A stretch of 11,182 nucleotides of DNA from JAMCZZ01 sp964363695 (GCA_964363695.1 CAYIJI010000037.1:1-11182); one strand, 5' to 3'; counted from the stretch's first letter, positions 1 to 6,231 are shown. The notes: generated by a model not told the origin, from the sequence alone. Numbers and translations: made by a program.

Positions 1-277
1 TGCCGTGATATTGGTAGCCGTTTCTGTCAAAAACTACCTTCAGGACTTTCTTCTCTTTTGCTTTCTCTGCTAATAGTTTCCCGCATAGAAAAGCCGTCTC
101 AACCGGTTTTTTTGCTCCGCCAGCTGGCGGATTGATTTCTTTAGTTGATGCAGACACAAAAGTTTTTCCGTTTATGTCGTCTATAACCTGCGCGTAAATT
201 GCCGCGTTAGACTTAAAAACAGATACTCTTGGCCGATCAACTGTGCCTATAAATTTTTTATTAAATTCTTGTGCCAT
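1..277 (-). CDS. rplR: Ribosomal protein L18, 3' part missing
   Basis: Large-subunit protein that binds 5S rRNA in the central protuberance together with L5. The 92 visible residues carry the family signature: RPRVSVF at 15-21, IYAQVIDD at 27-34, KTFVSAST at 38-45, a helix LLAEKAKEK near 68-76, and VVFDRNGYQYHG at 81-92. The last third lies beyond the window. The ATG at 275-277 follows a weak GGAA and is the only plausible start. The N-terminus has about 14 residues before RPR, shorter than the basic N-terminal arm usual in this family. Residues 50-54 (PPAGG) sit where a 16-bp perfect palindrome lies in the DNA and are unlike typical L18 at this point. It is preceded by L6 with a 113-bp repeat-like spacer. 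The identity is certain; the function is inferred from the family. Confidence 0.97.
   Translation of the reverse strand, partial: MAQEFNKKFIGTVDRPRVSVFKSNAAIYAQVIDDINGKTFVSASTKEINPPAGGAKKPVETAFLCGKLLAEKAKEKKVLKVVFDRNGYQYHG
116..131. repeat. 16-bp perfect palindrome inside rplR
   Basis: TCCGCCAGCTGGCGGA is a perfect 16-bp palindrome, GC-rich in an AT-rich gene. It encodes part of NPPAGG in L18, in the stretch between the SAST strand and the following helix. It looks like a small palindromic insertion tolerated in frame. That it is an insertion is inference from the family's usual sequence in this loop. Confidence 0.6.
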
Positions 278-292
278 AGTGTTTTCCAATGT

Positions 293-382
293 ATTTCCGA
301 CGCTGATCTATTACGCTGATTCTTCGCTGATCCCTTGTGTTATCTGTGTCTATCTGCGTGATAGATCTGCGTTGGAATTTCC
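293..382. repeat. Family A repeat, reduced form (L6-L18 spacer)
   Basis: This spacer has the same two ends as the full family A elements (left ATTTCCGACGCTGATC, right GATCTGCGTTGGAATTTCC) but no central hairpin. The interior is a run of short units: CGCTGATC-like (three copies) followed by ATCTGYGT-like (three to four copies), about 10-13 bp apart. It is either an internal-deletion derivative of the larger element or its minimal form. Confidence 0.75.
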
Positions 383-390
383 TTTTAATG

Positions 391-927
391 TTAGCTTGAG
401 GCCTTCTTACCAGCTTTTCTTCTAATTAACTCTTCCTTATACTTAATACCCTTACCTTTATAAACTTCAGGTGGTCGGACATCACGAATTACTGCAGCAA
501 GTTTCCCAATTTCCTCTTTATTAATGCCTGAAATAATAATACTATTTTTCTTAACAACAACAGTAATTCCGTCGGGAATACTTATTTTAATCTCGTGCGA
601 GTATCCCATATTTAAAACAATCGCATTGCCATCGACTGACGCTCTGTAACCGGTGCCTTTAAATTCCAGTTCGCGATTAAAACCGTCATTCACGCCGGTA
701 ATAATATTTTTAAGCAACCGGGCGATTAAACCGTGTTTGGATTTCAAGTCTTTTGAATCATTTTCTCTGGTTACGAAAATATTATCGCCGTCTTGTTTGA
801 CGTTTATTCCTTCAGGAACGCCTAATTCCAGCTGATTCTGGTCTTTTTTAGCAATTACTCTCCTCGGAGTAATTTCTATCGAGACGCCTTCTTCTATTTT
901 TATCGGTCTAATTCCAATTCTACTCAT
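391..927 (-). CDS. rplF: Ribosomal protein L6
   Basis: Large-subunit protein near the factor-binding site, contacting 23S rRNA domain VI. The 178-residue product matches the usual length and starts MSRIGIRPI, the family's normal N-terminus. An upstream in-frame ATG would add MLRT and is less likely. Visible signatures are HGLIARLLKNII at about 65-76, the GTGYRA block at 91-96, LNMGYSH at 105-111 in the second repeat of the L6 fold, and the C-terminal RPPEVYKGKGIKY at 151-163. The tail is lysine-rich. No good ribosome-binding site precedes the start (only AAGAA). The 93-bp spacer from S8 belongs to neither main repeat family. Confidence 0.98.
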   Translation of the reverse strand: MSRIGIRPIKIEEGVSIEITPRRVIAKKDQNQLELGVPEGINVKQDGDNIFVTRENDSKDLKSKHGLIARLLKNIITGVNDGFNRELEFKGTGYRASVDGNAIVLNMGYSHEIKISIPDGITVVVKKNSIIISGINKEEIGKLAAVIRDVRPPEVYKGKGIKYKEELIRRKAGKKASS

Positions 928-1020
928 GGTTCTTAGCATTCCAGCTTTTAAGCGCTTAAGCTTATCAGCTATTTATTATCTAATTATTTACTTATACGCT
1001 TACTAGCTTACCAGCTTGCT
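928..1020. repeat. S8-L6 spacer with short AGCTTA-type units
   Basis: This 93-bp AT-rich spacer differs from families A and B. It is made of loosely repeated words such as CAGCTT, AAGCTTA, CTTACTAGCTTACCAGCTT, and contains a palindromic CTTTTAAGCGCTTAAG stretch at its gene-proximal end. No promoter or terminator is evident. Confidence 0.45.
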
Positions 1021-1401
1021 TTACCATATTTCACAAATCAATTCGCCGCCCAATCCTAATTTTGATGCCTTTTTAGCAGTAATGACGCCTTTAGGGGTTG
1101 AAATGATCACAAGTCCGAAACCGCGAAGAGGGTTGGGAATATCTTTGCTTTTTGCATAAATTCTCTGTCCGGGTTTAGATATCTGCTTAACATGAGTTGG
1201 TAGTTTTGTGCTAGAAATTCGGAATTTGATATTTTTTTTCTTATCTTCTTCAATAATTTCAATATCTTTAACAAAACCTTCTTGTTCAAGAATTCGCAAA
1301 ATAGCCTCTTTCATTTTTGAAAACGGTAGAGCAACCTCATACTTTCTCACCATTGAGGCATTTCTTATCCTAACCAATAAATCTGCGATGTGATCTGTCA
1401 T
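1021..1401 (-). CDS. rpsH: Ribosomal protein S8
   Basis: Small-subunit primary binding protein for the central domain of 16S rRNA (helix 21); in E. coli it also represses its own operon. The 126-residue product starts MTDHIADLLVRIRNA, the canonical N-terminus, at the ATG 1399-1401; the open frame extends nine codons upstream but without family similarity. The conserved RNA-binding C-terminus is clear: GFGLVIISTPKGVITAKKA at 94-112 and LGGELICEIW at 117-126. The upstream TTGGAAAA belongs to the end of the neighbouring family A repeat and would serve as a weak ribosome-binding site. Confidence 0.98.
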   Translation of the reverse strand: MTDHIADLLVRIRNASMVRKYEVALPFSKMKEAILRILEQEGFVKDIEIIEEDKKKNIKFRISSTKLPTHVKQISKPGQRIYAKSKDIPNPLRGFGLVIISTPKGVITAKKASKLGLGGELICEIW

Positions 1402-1553
1402 AATACTTTTCCAATGAATTTCTAACACTGATAATTAATTTTGATGCTAGACACTTGAATCTAGAAACTAGATATTGAAGTTAGATGTTAGATTCAAGCT
1501 TCGACTTTCTAGCTTCAAATTCTAACTTCTAGTTTCTATCGTCTAGTCTCAAT
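1402..1553. repeat. Family A repeat, divergent partial copy (S14-S8 spacer)
   Basis: The S8-proximal end matches other copies (CCAATGAATTTCTAACACTGAT). The interior is an imperfect inverted repeat, with CTAGAAACTAGAT and GAAGTTAGA on one side and TCTAACTTCTAGTTTCTA on the other, able to form a long hairpin. The other terminal motif (GATCTGTGTTGGAATTTCC) is missing, and about 20 bp of unrelated T-rich sequence lies before the S14 stop. Confidence 0.7.
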
Positions 1554-1574
1554 GCAATTTGTCCTTTTTCTGTA

Positions 1575-1760
1575 TTACCAACTTGATTTTGTTACTCCCG
1601 GAATCTCGCCCTTTGAAGCAAATTCTCTAAAGCAGATGCGGCAAAGGCCAAATTTTCGAATATACGCCCTTGGTCGTCCGCACATCTTACAACGTCTAAT
1701 TATTCTTGTTGAATATTTTGGTTTTCTATTTGCTTTTACAATCATTGATTTCTTTGCCAT
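1575..1760 (-). CDS. rpsN: Ribosomal protein S14, zinc-binding type
   Basis: Small-subunit head protein. At 61 residues it is the short (type Z) form, with a zinc ribbon made by C24, C27, C40 and C43 (CKMCGRP and CRICFRE), instead of the roughly 100-residue cysteine-free form. The C-terminal GEIPGVTKSSW is typical. The ATG overlaps the L5 stop codon by one base (TAATG), and a good Shine-Dalgarno AAAGGAG sits four bases upstream inside the end of rplE, so translation is probably coupled to L5. This is one of only three junctions in the window that keep a tight overlap. Confidence 0.98.
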   Translation of the reverse strand: MAKKSMIVKANRKPKYSTRIIRRCKMCGRPRAYIRKFGLCRICFREFASKGEIPGVTKSSW

Positions 1761-2311
1761 TATGCTCCTTTATTTTTCTCAAAGGGAAAACCCAACTTTA
1801 TGAAAAGGGCTCTCGCGTCTTCGTCATTTTTGCAATTTGTCTTTATGTTAGCCTGAAATCCAAAAGGGGTAGTAATATCTTCGTATTTAATCTCTGGAAA
1901 TATAGAATAATCTTTAATGCCGATAGTGTAATTACCATGGCCATCAAAAGCTTTTTTTGGCAGACCTCGAAAATCACGAACGCGCGGAAGAGCGACATTA
2001 ACAAGACGGTCAAGAAAATCATACATTTTTTCACCGCGAAGAGTAACTGTTATTCCCACTGGCTGGCCGATTCTAAGCTTAAAAGCGGACACGGCTTTCC
2101 TTGAACGATTAATTCTTGGTTTCAAACCTGCAATTTTTGAAAGTTCCGTTGATATTTTCTCGATTGCCTTATCATCTTCCTTAAAATCACCAACACCAGA
2201 AGAAATCACGACCTTCTCTAGTTTTGGAGTTTCCATAATGTTTTTCTTTGAAAGCTCAGATTGAAGCTCAGGAACTATGGTTTTATTGTATTTTTCGATT
2301 AGTTTTTCCAT
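1760..2311 (-). CDS. rplE: Ribosomal protein L5
   Basis: Large-subunit protein that binds 5S rRNA and contacts the P-site tRNA. The 183-residue length is normal. Signatures include the N-terminal YNKTIVPELQ (about 8-17), the block LEKVVISSGVGD near 31-42, ISTELSKIAGLKPRINRSRKA, and RDFRGLPKKAFDGHGNYTIGIKDYSIFPEI in the second half. The ATG at 2309-2311 has only a weak CTGGA upstream. The upstream spacer is a full family A repeat. The stop overlaps the S14 start. Confidence 0.98.
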   Translation of the reverse strand: MEKLIEKYNKTIVPELQSELSKKNIMETPKLEKVVISSGVGDFKEDDKAIEKISTELSKIAGLKPRINRSRKAVSAFKLRIGQPVGITVTLRGEKMYDFLDRLVNVALPRVRDFRGLPKKAFDGHGNYTIGIKDYSIFPEIKYEDITTPFGFQANIKTNCKNDEDARALFIKLGFPFEKNKGA

Positions 2312-2326
2312 ATTGATGTCCAGTGT

Positions 2327-2509
2327 ATTTCCAACGCTGATCTTCTAATTATTGAGACTAGACTCTTGAAACTAGAAATTTGATTTTGAGACTGGAAGAT
2401 TGAGGTTCAAATGTCCATCTTCTAATTTCAAATTCTAATCTCTAGCATCCAGTGTCAAGCGTCAATGTTCCTGTTTTTATCTGCGTGATTGATCTGTGTT
2501 AGAATTTCC
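2327..2509. repeat. Family A repeat, full copy (L24-L5 spacer)
   Basis: Full fold-back element. Left end AATTTCC-like (here ATTTCCAACGCTGATC) and right end GATCTGTGTTAGAATTTCC are near-matching inverted repeats (about 14 of 17 positions when family ends are compared). The centre holds a 29-bp imperfect hairpin, arms 2372-2400 and 2417-2445 (23 of 29 paired, loop of 16). Bases 2327-2486 are identical to 2847-3006, and 2327-2467 to 4381-4521. Confidence 0.9.
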
Positions 2510-2511
2510 TT

Positions 2512-2832
2512 TTATTTGCTATTTCCTTCAACGCTCTGATTACATTTTTTACAAATTCTTGTTTTTCGGCCATCATTGGTTTTGTATCCGATACGCGTTG
2601 GCTTGCCGCAACTTGGACACACGACCATCGCGTTTGAGGCGTTAATTTTAAGGTTAATATCCAAAATTCCACCCTGAGGATTTGTCCTGCTTGGTTTAAT
2701 ATGTTTCTTAGCCATAGCAATGCCTTTAACAAGAATTTTATCTATAGAAGGAAAAACACGTTCAACCACGCCAGTCTTACCTCTGTCTTTACCTGCGATC
2801 ATAATTATATTGTCTGATTTTTTTATCTTCAT
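2512..2832 (-). CDS. rplX: Ribosomal protein L24 with zinc ribbon
   Basis: Assembly-initiating large-subunit protein binding the 5' region of 23S rRNA. At 106 residues it has the KOW motif near the N-terminus (IMIAGKDRGKTGVVERVFP, 10-28), then AKKHIKPSRTNPQGGI at 41-56. The C-terminal part has C72/C75 (CPSCGKPTRIGYK) and C94/C97 (CKKC), a zinc-ribbon-like tail present in many bacterial L24 proteins but absent from the E. coli one. The ATG at 2830-2832 is preceded by TTGGAAAA contributed by the family A repeat. Both flanking spacers are near-identical family A copies. Confidence 0.98.
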   Translation of the reverse strand: MKIKKSDNIIMIAGKDRGKTGVVERVFPSIDKILVKGIAMAKKHIKPSRTNPQGGILDINLKINASNAMVVCPSCGKPTRIGYKTNDGRKTRICKKCNQSVEGNSK

Positions 2833-2846
2833 AATTTTTCCAATGA

Positions 2847-3039
2847 ATTTCCAACGCTGATCTTCTAATTATTGAGACTAGACTCTTGAAACTAGAAATT
2901 TGATTTTGAGACTGGAAGATTGAGGTTCAAATGTCCATCTTCTAATTTCAAATTCTAATCTCTAGCATCCAGTGTCAAGCGTCAATGTTCCTGTTTTTAT
3001 CTGCGTCTATCTGTGTTATTGATCTGTGTTGGAATCTCC
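2847..3039. repeat. Family A repeat, full copy (L14-L24 spacer)
   Basis: This copy is identical to the L24-L5 copy over 160 bases (2847-3006). Hairpin arms are 2892-2920 and 2937-2965. The right end (GATCTGTGTTGGAATCTCC) abuts AAGGAG on the minus strand, just after the L14 stop codon; the left end supplies TTGGAAA before the L24 ATG. The interior near the right end has tandem ATCTGCGT/ATCTGTGT units. Confidence 0.92.
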
Positions 3040-3043
3040 TTAT

Positions 3044-3409
3044 TTATAACACCTCAGGTGCAAGAGAAATGATCTTCATATATCCTCTTCGCAGCTCTCT
3101 CGGGATCGGTCCAAAGATACGAGTGCCTCTTGGGTTGCCGGCATCATCAATTATAACGGCTGCGTTTTCTGAAAAACTAATATATGATCCATCTTCTCTC
3201 GATACTTGCTTTTTTTGCCTTACAATAACTGCTTTCACAACTTCTTTTTTCTTGACTGTTCCTCTAGGAATCGCGCTCTTTACCGAAGCAGAGACAATAT
3301 TCCCGACTACGGCTCCGTCTCTTTTGGCACCGCCAAGAACAGTAATGCATTCGATTACTTTTGCCCCTGTGTTATCTGCGACTTTAAGTCTTGTTCCTGG
3401 CTGTATCAT
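3044..3409 (-). CDS. rplN: Ribosomal protein L14
   Basis: Large-subunit protein at the subunit interface, also the docking site of the silencing factor RsfS in other bacteria. The 121-residue product is full length and highly typical: MIQPGTRLKVADNTGAK at 1-17, VLGGAKRDGAVVGNIVSASVKSAIPRG near 25-50, and DAGNPRGTRIFGPIPRELRR near 90-109. The ATG has a weak CTGGAA upstream, which comes from the family B repeat in the S17-L14 spacer. No anomaly is visible in the protein. Confidence 0.98.
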   Translation of the reverse strand: MIQPGTRLKVADNTGAKVIECITVLGGAKRDGAVVGNIVSASVKSAIPRGTVKKKEVVKAVIVRQKKQVSREDGSYISFSENAAVIIDDAGNPRGTRIFGPIPRELRRGYMKIISLAPEVL

Positions 3410-3413
3410 AATT

Positions 3414-3496
3414 AATTCCAGTACTAATAACTAATTAAACTAATCAAGCGAATTCTTTTTATTAGCTTTATTCGCAATATTCGCTATTTGTCCTGA
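3414..3496. repeat. Family B repeat (S17-L14 spacer)
   Basis: AT-rich element of about 85 bp, conserved across the S17-L14, S3-L22 and L23-L4 junctions. On the plus strand it runs from CCAGTACTAATAACTAATT through AAACTAATCAAGCGAATTC to TTTATTAGCTTTATTCGC and GCTATTTGTCCTGATT. Here it is entirely non-coding, ending right at the S17 stop codon. Confidence 0.85.
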
Positions 3497-3742
3497 TTAC
3501 AGAACTTTCCTTAATACTCTATATTTTTTATCTTTGCTGATCGGCTTGGTTGAAACGATCTCTATAATATCCCCAAGTTTATACTGATTCTCCCGATCGT
3601 CTGCTTTGTATTTTTTGCTAACAGTAAACTTCTTTTTGTAAAGCGGATGGGTTTTAACTCGGTCAACTAAAACAACAACCGTTTTATCCATCTTATCTGA
3701 AACGACTATGCCTTTTTTTGTTCTTATAATTTGACTATTCAT
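3497..3742 (-). CDS. rpsQ: Ribosomal protein S17
   Basis: Small-subunit primary rRNA-binding protein (OB fold) contacting the 5' domain of 16S rRNA. With the start MNSQIIRTKKGIVVSDKMDKTVVV the product has 81 residues, matching the family (about 80-90). This ATG lies inside the end of rpmC (8-base overlap) and has GGAG nine bases upstream, supporting it over two in-frame upstream ATGs that would add 5 or 11 residues. Family signatures are GIVVSDKMDKTVVVLVDR and THPLYKKKFTVSKKYKADDREN followed by GDIIEI. The gene probably depends on coupling with L29. Confidence 0.95.
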   Translation of the reverse strand: MNSQIIRTKKGIVVSDKMDKTVVVLVDRVKTHPLYKKKFTVSKKYKADDRENQYKLGDIIEIVSTKPISKDKKYRVLRKVL

Positions 3743-3953
3743 TTTCTGCTTCTCCATACATCCTCTCGCTTGCAATTGTTTTTACTCTGGCAATATTTTT
3801 TTTCATCTTATTAACCGAAGATATATCTTCCAGCTTGCCAACTTTTACTTTTAAGTTAGCGAGAGCAAGCTCTTTTTCCATATCTTTTAATTCAGAGGTA
3901 AGTTCAGAATCTTTCATTCCGCGGTATTTCTTCATTTGTTCTTTTACCTTCAC
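3735..3953 (-). CDS. rpmC: Ribosomal protein L29
   Basis: Small two-helix protein at the polypeptide exit tunnel, near the binding site of trigger factor. The 72-residue product has the family core: MKKYRGMKDSELTSELKDMEKELALANLKVKVGKLED and then MKKNIARVKTIASER. A GTG start at 3951-3953 overlaps the L16 stop by four bases and has a strong AAGGAGG four bases upstream; the ATG six codons later is an alternative but is further from the ribosome-binding site. The 3' end overlaps rpsQ. L16-L29-S17 is the only three-gene block in the window with ordinary overlapping junctions. Confidence 0.95.
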   Translation of the reverse strand: MKVKEQMKKYRGMKDSELTSELKDMEKELALANLKVKVGKLEDISSVNKMKKNIARVKTIASERMYGEAENE

Positions 3954-4363
3954 ATCTCCTCCTTACTAATAAATTTGGTTTTGACGGAAAGCTTATGCTG
4001 AGCCAATCTCATCGCTTCTTTTGCGACTGGTCCTGCGACTCCGTCCATTTCAAACAAAATTCTTCCGGGTTGAACAACAGCAACAAAATGGTCGACAGCC
4101 CCTTTTCCAGATCCCATTGGAACTTCCGGAGAAGTTGTAGTTACCGGTTTGTCGGGGAAAATTCGAATCCAAACCTCTCCGCCACGTTTGATATATCTTG
4201 TCATTGCTCGTCTTGCAGCTTCAATTTCCCGAGCTGAAATCCAACCGCCTTCAAGCGCCTTAATGCCGAATTTGCCAAAAGAAAGCACATTTCCGCGGCT
4301 TGAATTACCACGGTTTGATCCTCTTTGCTGTTTTCTATATTTCATTTTCTTTGGCATCAACAT
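3950..4363 (-). CDS. rplP: Ribosomal protein L16
   Basis: Large-subunit protein near the A-site tRNA elbow. The 137-residue product starts MLMPKKMKYRKQQRG, the usual N-terminus, with GGAG eight bases upstream of the ATG at 4361-4363. Signatures include LSFGKFGIKALEGGWISAREIEAARRAM at about 27-54, YIKRGGEVWIRIFPDKP at about 57-73, and PEVPMGSGKGAVDHFVAVVQPGRILFEM near 79-106. The stop overlaps the GTG of L29. The upstream spacer from S3 is a complete family A repeat that supplies the sequence around the ribosome-binding site. Confidence 0.98.
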   Translation of the reverse strand: MLMPKKMKYRKQQRGSNRGNSSRGNVLSFGKFGIKALEGGWISAREIEAARRAMTRYIKRGGEVWIRIFPDKPVTTTSPEVPMGSGKGAVDHFVAVVQPGRILFEMDGVAGPVAKEAMRLAQHKLSVKTKFISKEEM

Positions 4364-4380
4364 AACTTTTTCTCCAATGA

Positions 4381-4573
4381 ATTTCCAACGCTGATCTTCT
4401 AATTATTGAGACTAGACTCTTGAAACTAGAAATTTGATTTTGAGACTGGAAGATTGAGGTTCAAATGTCCATCTTCTAATTTCAAATTCTAATCTCTAGC
4501 ATCCAGTGTCAAGCGTCAATGCTCCTGTTTTTATCTGTGTCTATCTGCGTGATTGATCTGTGTTGGAATTTCC
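4381..4573. repeat. Family A repeat, full copy (S3-L16 spacer)
   Basis: Identical to the two copies flanking L24 for its first 141 bases (4381-4521); then a C/T difference at 4522 and a change in the ATCTGYGT unit. Hairpin arms are 4426-4454 and 4471-4499. The right end is GATCTGTGTTGGAATTTCC next to AAAGG on the minus strand. Confidence 0.92.
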
Positions 4574-4586
4574 TTTCTAAGCTTTC

Positions 4587-5228
4587 TTATACTCTAACAT
4601 TTTTCATATCAAGTTCTCCCTTATAAACCCAGACCTTAACACCAATAACGCCGAAGGTAGTGTGGGCTTGAACATGCCTGTACTCAATATTGCTTTTAAA
4701 TACGGACAAAGGAACCGTACCGTATGAATTTTTTTCAGAGCGGGCAATGTCGGCGCCGTTTAACCGGCCTGCAACAAGAATCTTAATACCTTTTACTCCA
4801 GCCTCTTTTGCCTTTTCAATGGATTGCTTCATCGCTCTTCTAAAGGGAACTCTTCTTTCAAGGGCGGAAGCAATGTTCTGCGCAATAATACTAGCGTCAG
4901 CGTCAGGCTTCTTAACCTCGACAATATTAATTTGTACTCGATTGGTTAGCTTTTTCTGCAACATTTTCTTCAATTCGTCTGTACCGGCTCCGCCTCTGCC
5001 GATAATAACGCCTGGACGTCCGGAATGAATATCAATCGTTACCTTATTAGCATCTCTGCTGATAATAACAGATGAGACAGAAGCATCTTTTAACTTTTTG
5101 CCTAACATCTCGCGGATTTTTAAATCAGAAATTAAGTTGTCGGTGTAGTTCTGACCGCCAAACCAGAGAGATTTCCAGCTCTCATTGATCTTTAAACGCA
5201 TTGATGTTGGATTTACTTTTTGTCCCAT
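4587..5228 (-). CDS. rpsC: Ribosomal protein S3
   Basis: Small-subunit head protein at the mRNA entry tunnel. The 213-residue product starts MGQKVNPTSMRL, the invariant N-terminus. The KH domain loop is GVIIGRGG at 73-80. Basic residues that line the mRNA entry site are present in RRVPFRRAMK (125-134). The C-terminal domain has GRLNGADIARSE (154-165) and TTFGVIGVKVWVYKGE (190-205). It ends soon after, without the long basic tail some species carry. A CCGGAA, part of the end of a family B repeat, lies upstream of the ATG. Confidence 0.98.
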   Translation of the reverse strand: MGQKVNPTSMRLKINESWKSLWFGGQNYTDNLISDLKIREMLGKKLKDASVSSVIISRDANKVTIDIHSGRPGVIIGRGGAGTDELKKMLQKKLTNRVQINIVEVKKPDADASIIAQNIASALERRVPFRRAMKQSIEKAKEAGVKGIKILVAGRLNGADIARSEKNSYGTVPLSVFKSNIEYRHVQAHTTFGVIGVKVWVYKGELDMKNVRV

Positions 5229-5232
5229 AATA

Positions 5233-5321
5233 TTATTCCGGTACTAATAACTAATTAAACTAATTAAGCGAATGCTTCTTTTTATTAGCTTTATTCGCAT
5301 TATTCGCTATTTGTCCTGATT
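5233..5321. repeat. Family B repeat, overlapping the rplV 3' end
   Basis: This copy is nearly identical to the one after S17 (a short insertion near AAGCGAATGCTTC and few substitutions). About 30 bases are spacer and the rest, 5260 to 5321, is the end of the L22 reading frame, encoding residues from about 131 to 149. The same DNA is untranslated after S17. Confidence 0.85.
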
Positions 5322-5709
5322 TTTCTTCTTTTTTAATGTTTTTGTCAACCTTTTTCGCGACTTCATCTTTTATTACTTCAGCAACATCTGAAATCACAAG
5401 GTTTAAATGGCTCATTCTCTTTGTAATTGCATCGGAACGGCCTCTTGCCTTAATCTGCCTTCTCTTGAGTCTTGGGCCGTCACAACAAGAAACTGATTTG
5501 ATATATAATTTATCAGTCGGAAGGTCATTTTCTTTACCAATAGCAATTGCCGACTTCAAAAGAGCTGCTATTAATCTGGCGCCTTTTTTATTGGTAAAAT
5601 TAAGAGCAACGTAAGCATCTTCTGCGACTCTACCTCTCAAACCATAAAGCACAGGCCTTACTTTGCGAGGTGAAACTCTTAAATATAAACTTTTGACTTT
5701 AATATCCAT
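5260..5709 (-). CDS. rplV: Ribosomal protein L22 with repeat-derived tail
   Basis: Large-subunit protein lining the exit tunnel. The conserved core is about 113 residues: LRVSPRKVRPV at 10-20, KGARLIAALLKSAIAI around 42-57, the long hairpin loop of the fold with CDGPRLKRRQIKARGR at 76-91, and HLNLVISD at 101-108. Start is the ATG MDIKVKS (5707-5709); the frame is open 11 codons upstream but into repeat. The product has 149 residues, some 35 longer than usual. The tail is lysine-rich to residue 130, and residues 131-149 (GQIANNANKANKKK and neighbours) are the family B repeat read in frame. The core is intact, so the gene should be functional. Confidence 0.97.
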   Translation of the reverse strand: MDIKVKSLYLRVSPRKVRPVLYGLRGRVAEDAYVALNFTNKKGARLIAALLKSAIAIGKENDLPTDKLYIKSVSCCDGPRLKRRQIKARGRSDAITKRMSHLNLVISDVAEVIKDEVAKKVDKNIKKEEKSGQIANNANKANKKKHSLN

Positions 5710-5724
5710 AATTTGTTCCAATGA

Positions 5725-5941
5725 ATTTCCAACACAGATCATTTACACTGATTCTTCGCTGATTAAATAATTTGATGTTTGACTCTTGAAACTAGAAACT
5801 TGATCTTGAAGGCTAGAAGATTGAAGTTTGAATATCTAGTTTCTAGTTTCAAGTTCCAATCTCTAGCATCCAGTGTCTAGTATCAATTATTACTGTTTTT
5901 ATCTACGTTTATCTGCGTGATTGATCTGTGTTGGAATCTCC
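5725..5941. repeat. Family A repeat, divergent full copy (S19-L22 spacer)
   Basis: Both end motifs are present (AATTTCCAACACAGATC and GATCTGTGTTGGAATCTCC), with the hairpin centre: CTAGAAACTTGATCTTGAAGGC facing TCTAGTTTCAAGTTCC. The interior near the left end has extra CACTGATT/CGCTGATT units, as in the L6-L18 spacer. It has clearly diverged from the three identical copies. Confidence 0.82.
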
Positions 5942-5943
5942 TT

Positions 5944-6231
5944 TTATTTACCCTTTGCCTGCTCTTTTGCCATCTTACCGCCATGACTCCTAAACTTTCT
6001 TGTTGGGGAAAACTCGCCAAGCTTGTGTCCTACCATGTCTTCGACCACAAAAACTGGAAGGTGATCCTTGCCGTTATGTACAGCAAACGTTATACCTACC
6101 ATCTCCGGCGAAATTGTTGAAAATCTGGCCCAGGTTTTAATCGGCTTTCGGTCGTTGGTTGAATTAGCCTTTAATACCTTTTTCATTAATTTTTCATCAA
6201 TGAAAGGACCTTTTTTAAGTGATCTGGACAT
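5944..6231 (-). CDS. rpsS: Ribosomal protein S19
   Basis: Small-subunit head protein that pairs with S13 near the A-site finger. The 95-residue product is canonical in length and sequence: MSRSLKKGPFID at 1-12, KTWARFSTISPEMVGITFAVHNGKDHLPVFV around 33-63, and the C-terminal VGHKLGEFSPTRKFRSHGG around 67-85. Its ATG is preceded by TAGGAAAA, supplied by the end of a family A repeat. AAAAGGAG follows within a few bases of its stop codon, where the next repeat begins. Confidence 0.98.
   Translation of the reverse strand: MSRSLKKGPFIDEKLMKKVLKANSTNDRKPIKTWARFSTISPEMVGITFAVHNGKDHLPVFVVEDMVGHKLGEFSPTRKFRSHGGKMAKEQAKGK

Noticed and set aside
1706..2104. 132-codon plus-strand frame opposite L5
   Set aside because: It is the shadow of rplE; hydrophobic stretches come from the complement of lysine-rich codons.
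2985..3434. 149-codon plus-strand frame opposite L14
   Set aside because: It is antisense to a full-length, highly conserved L14 and begins inside a repeat; no family resemblance.
3743..3775. Upstream start for S17 giving 92 residues
   Set aside because: The extra N-terminus (MQARGCMEKQK) is unlike S17 and overlaps L29 more; the internal ATG at 3740-3742 has GGAG well spaced and gives the family's normal start.
2327..4573. Family A copies as a CRISPR array
   Set aside because: The repeats are over 140 bp, separated by whole genes and lie in spacers with no regular unique spacers of 30-40 bp.
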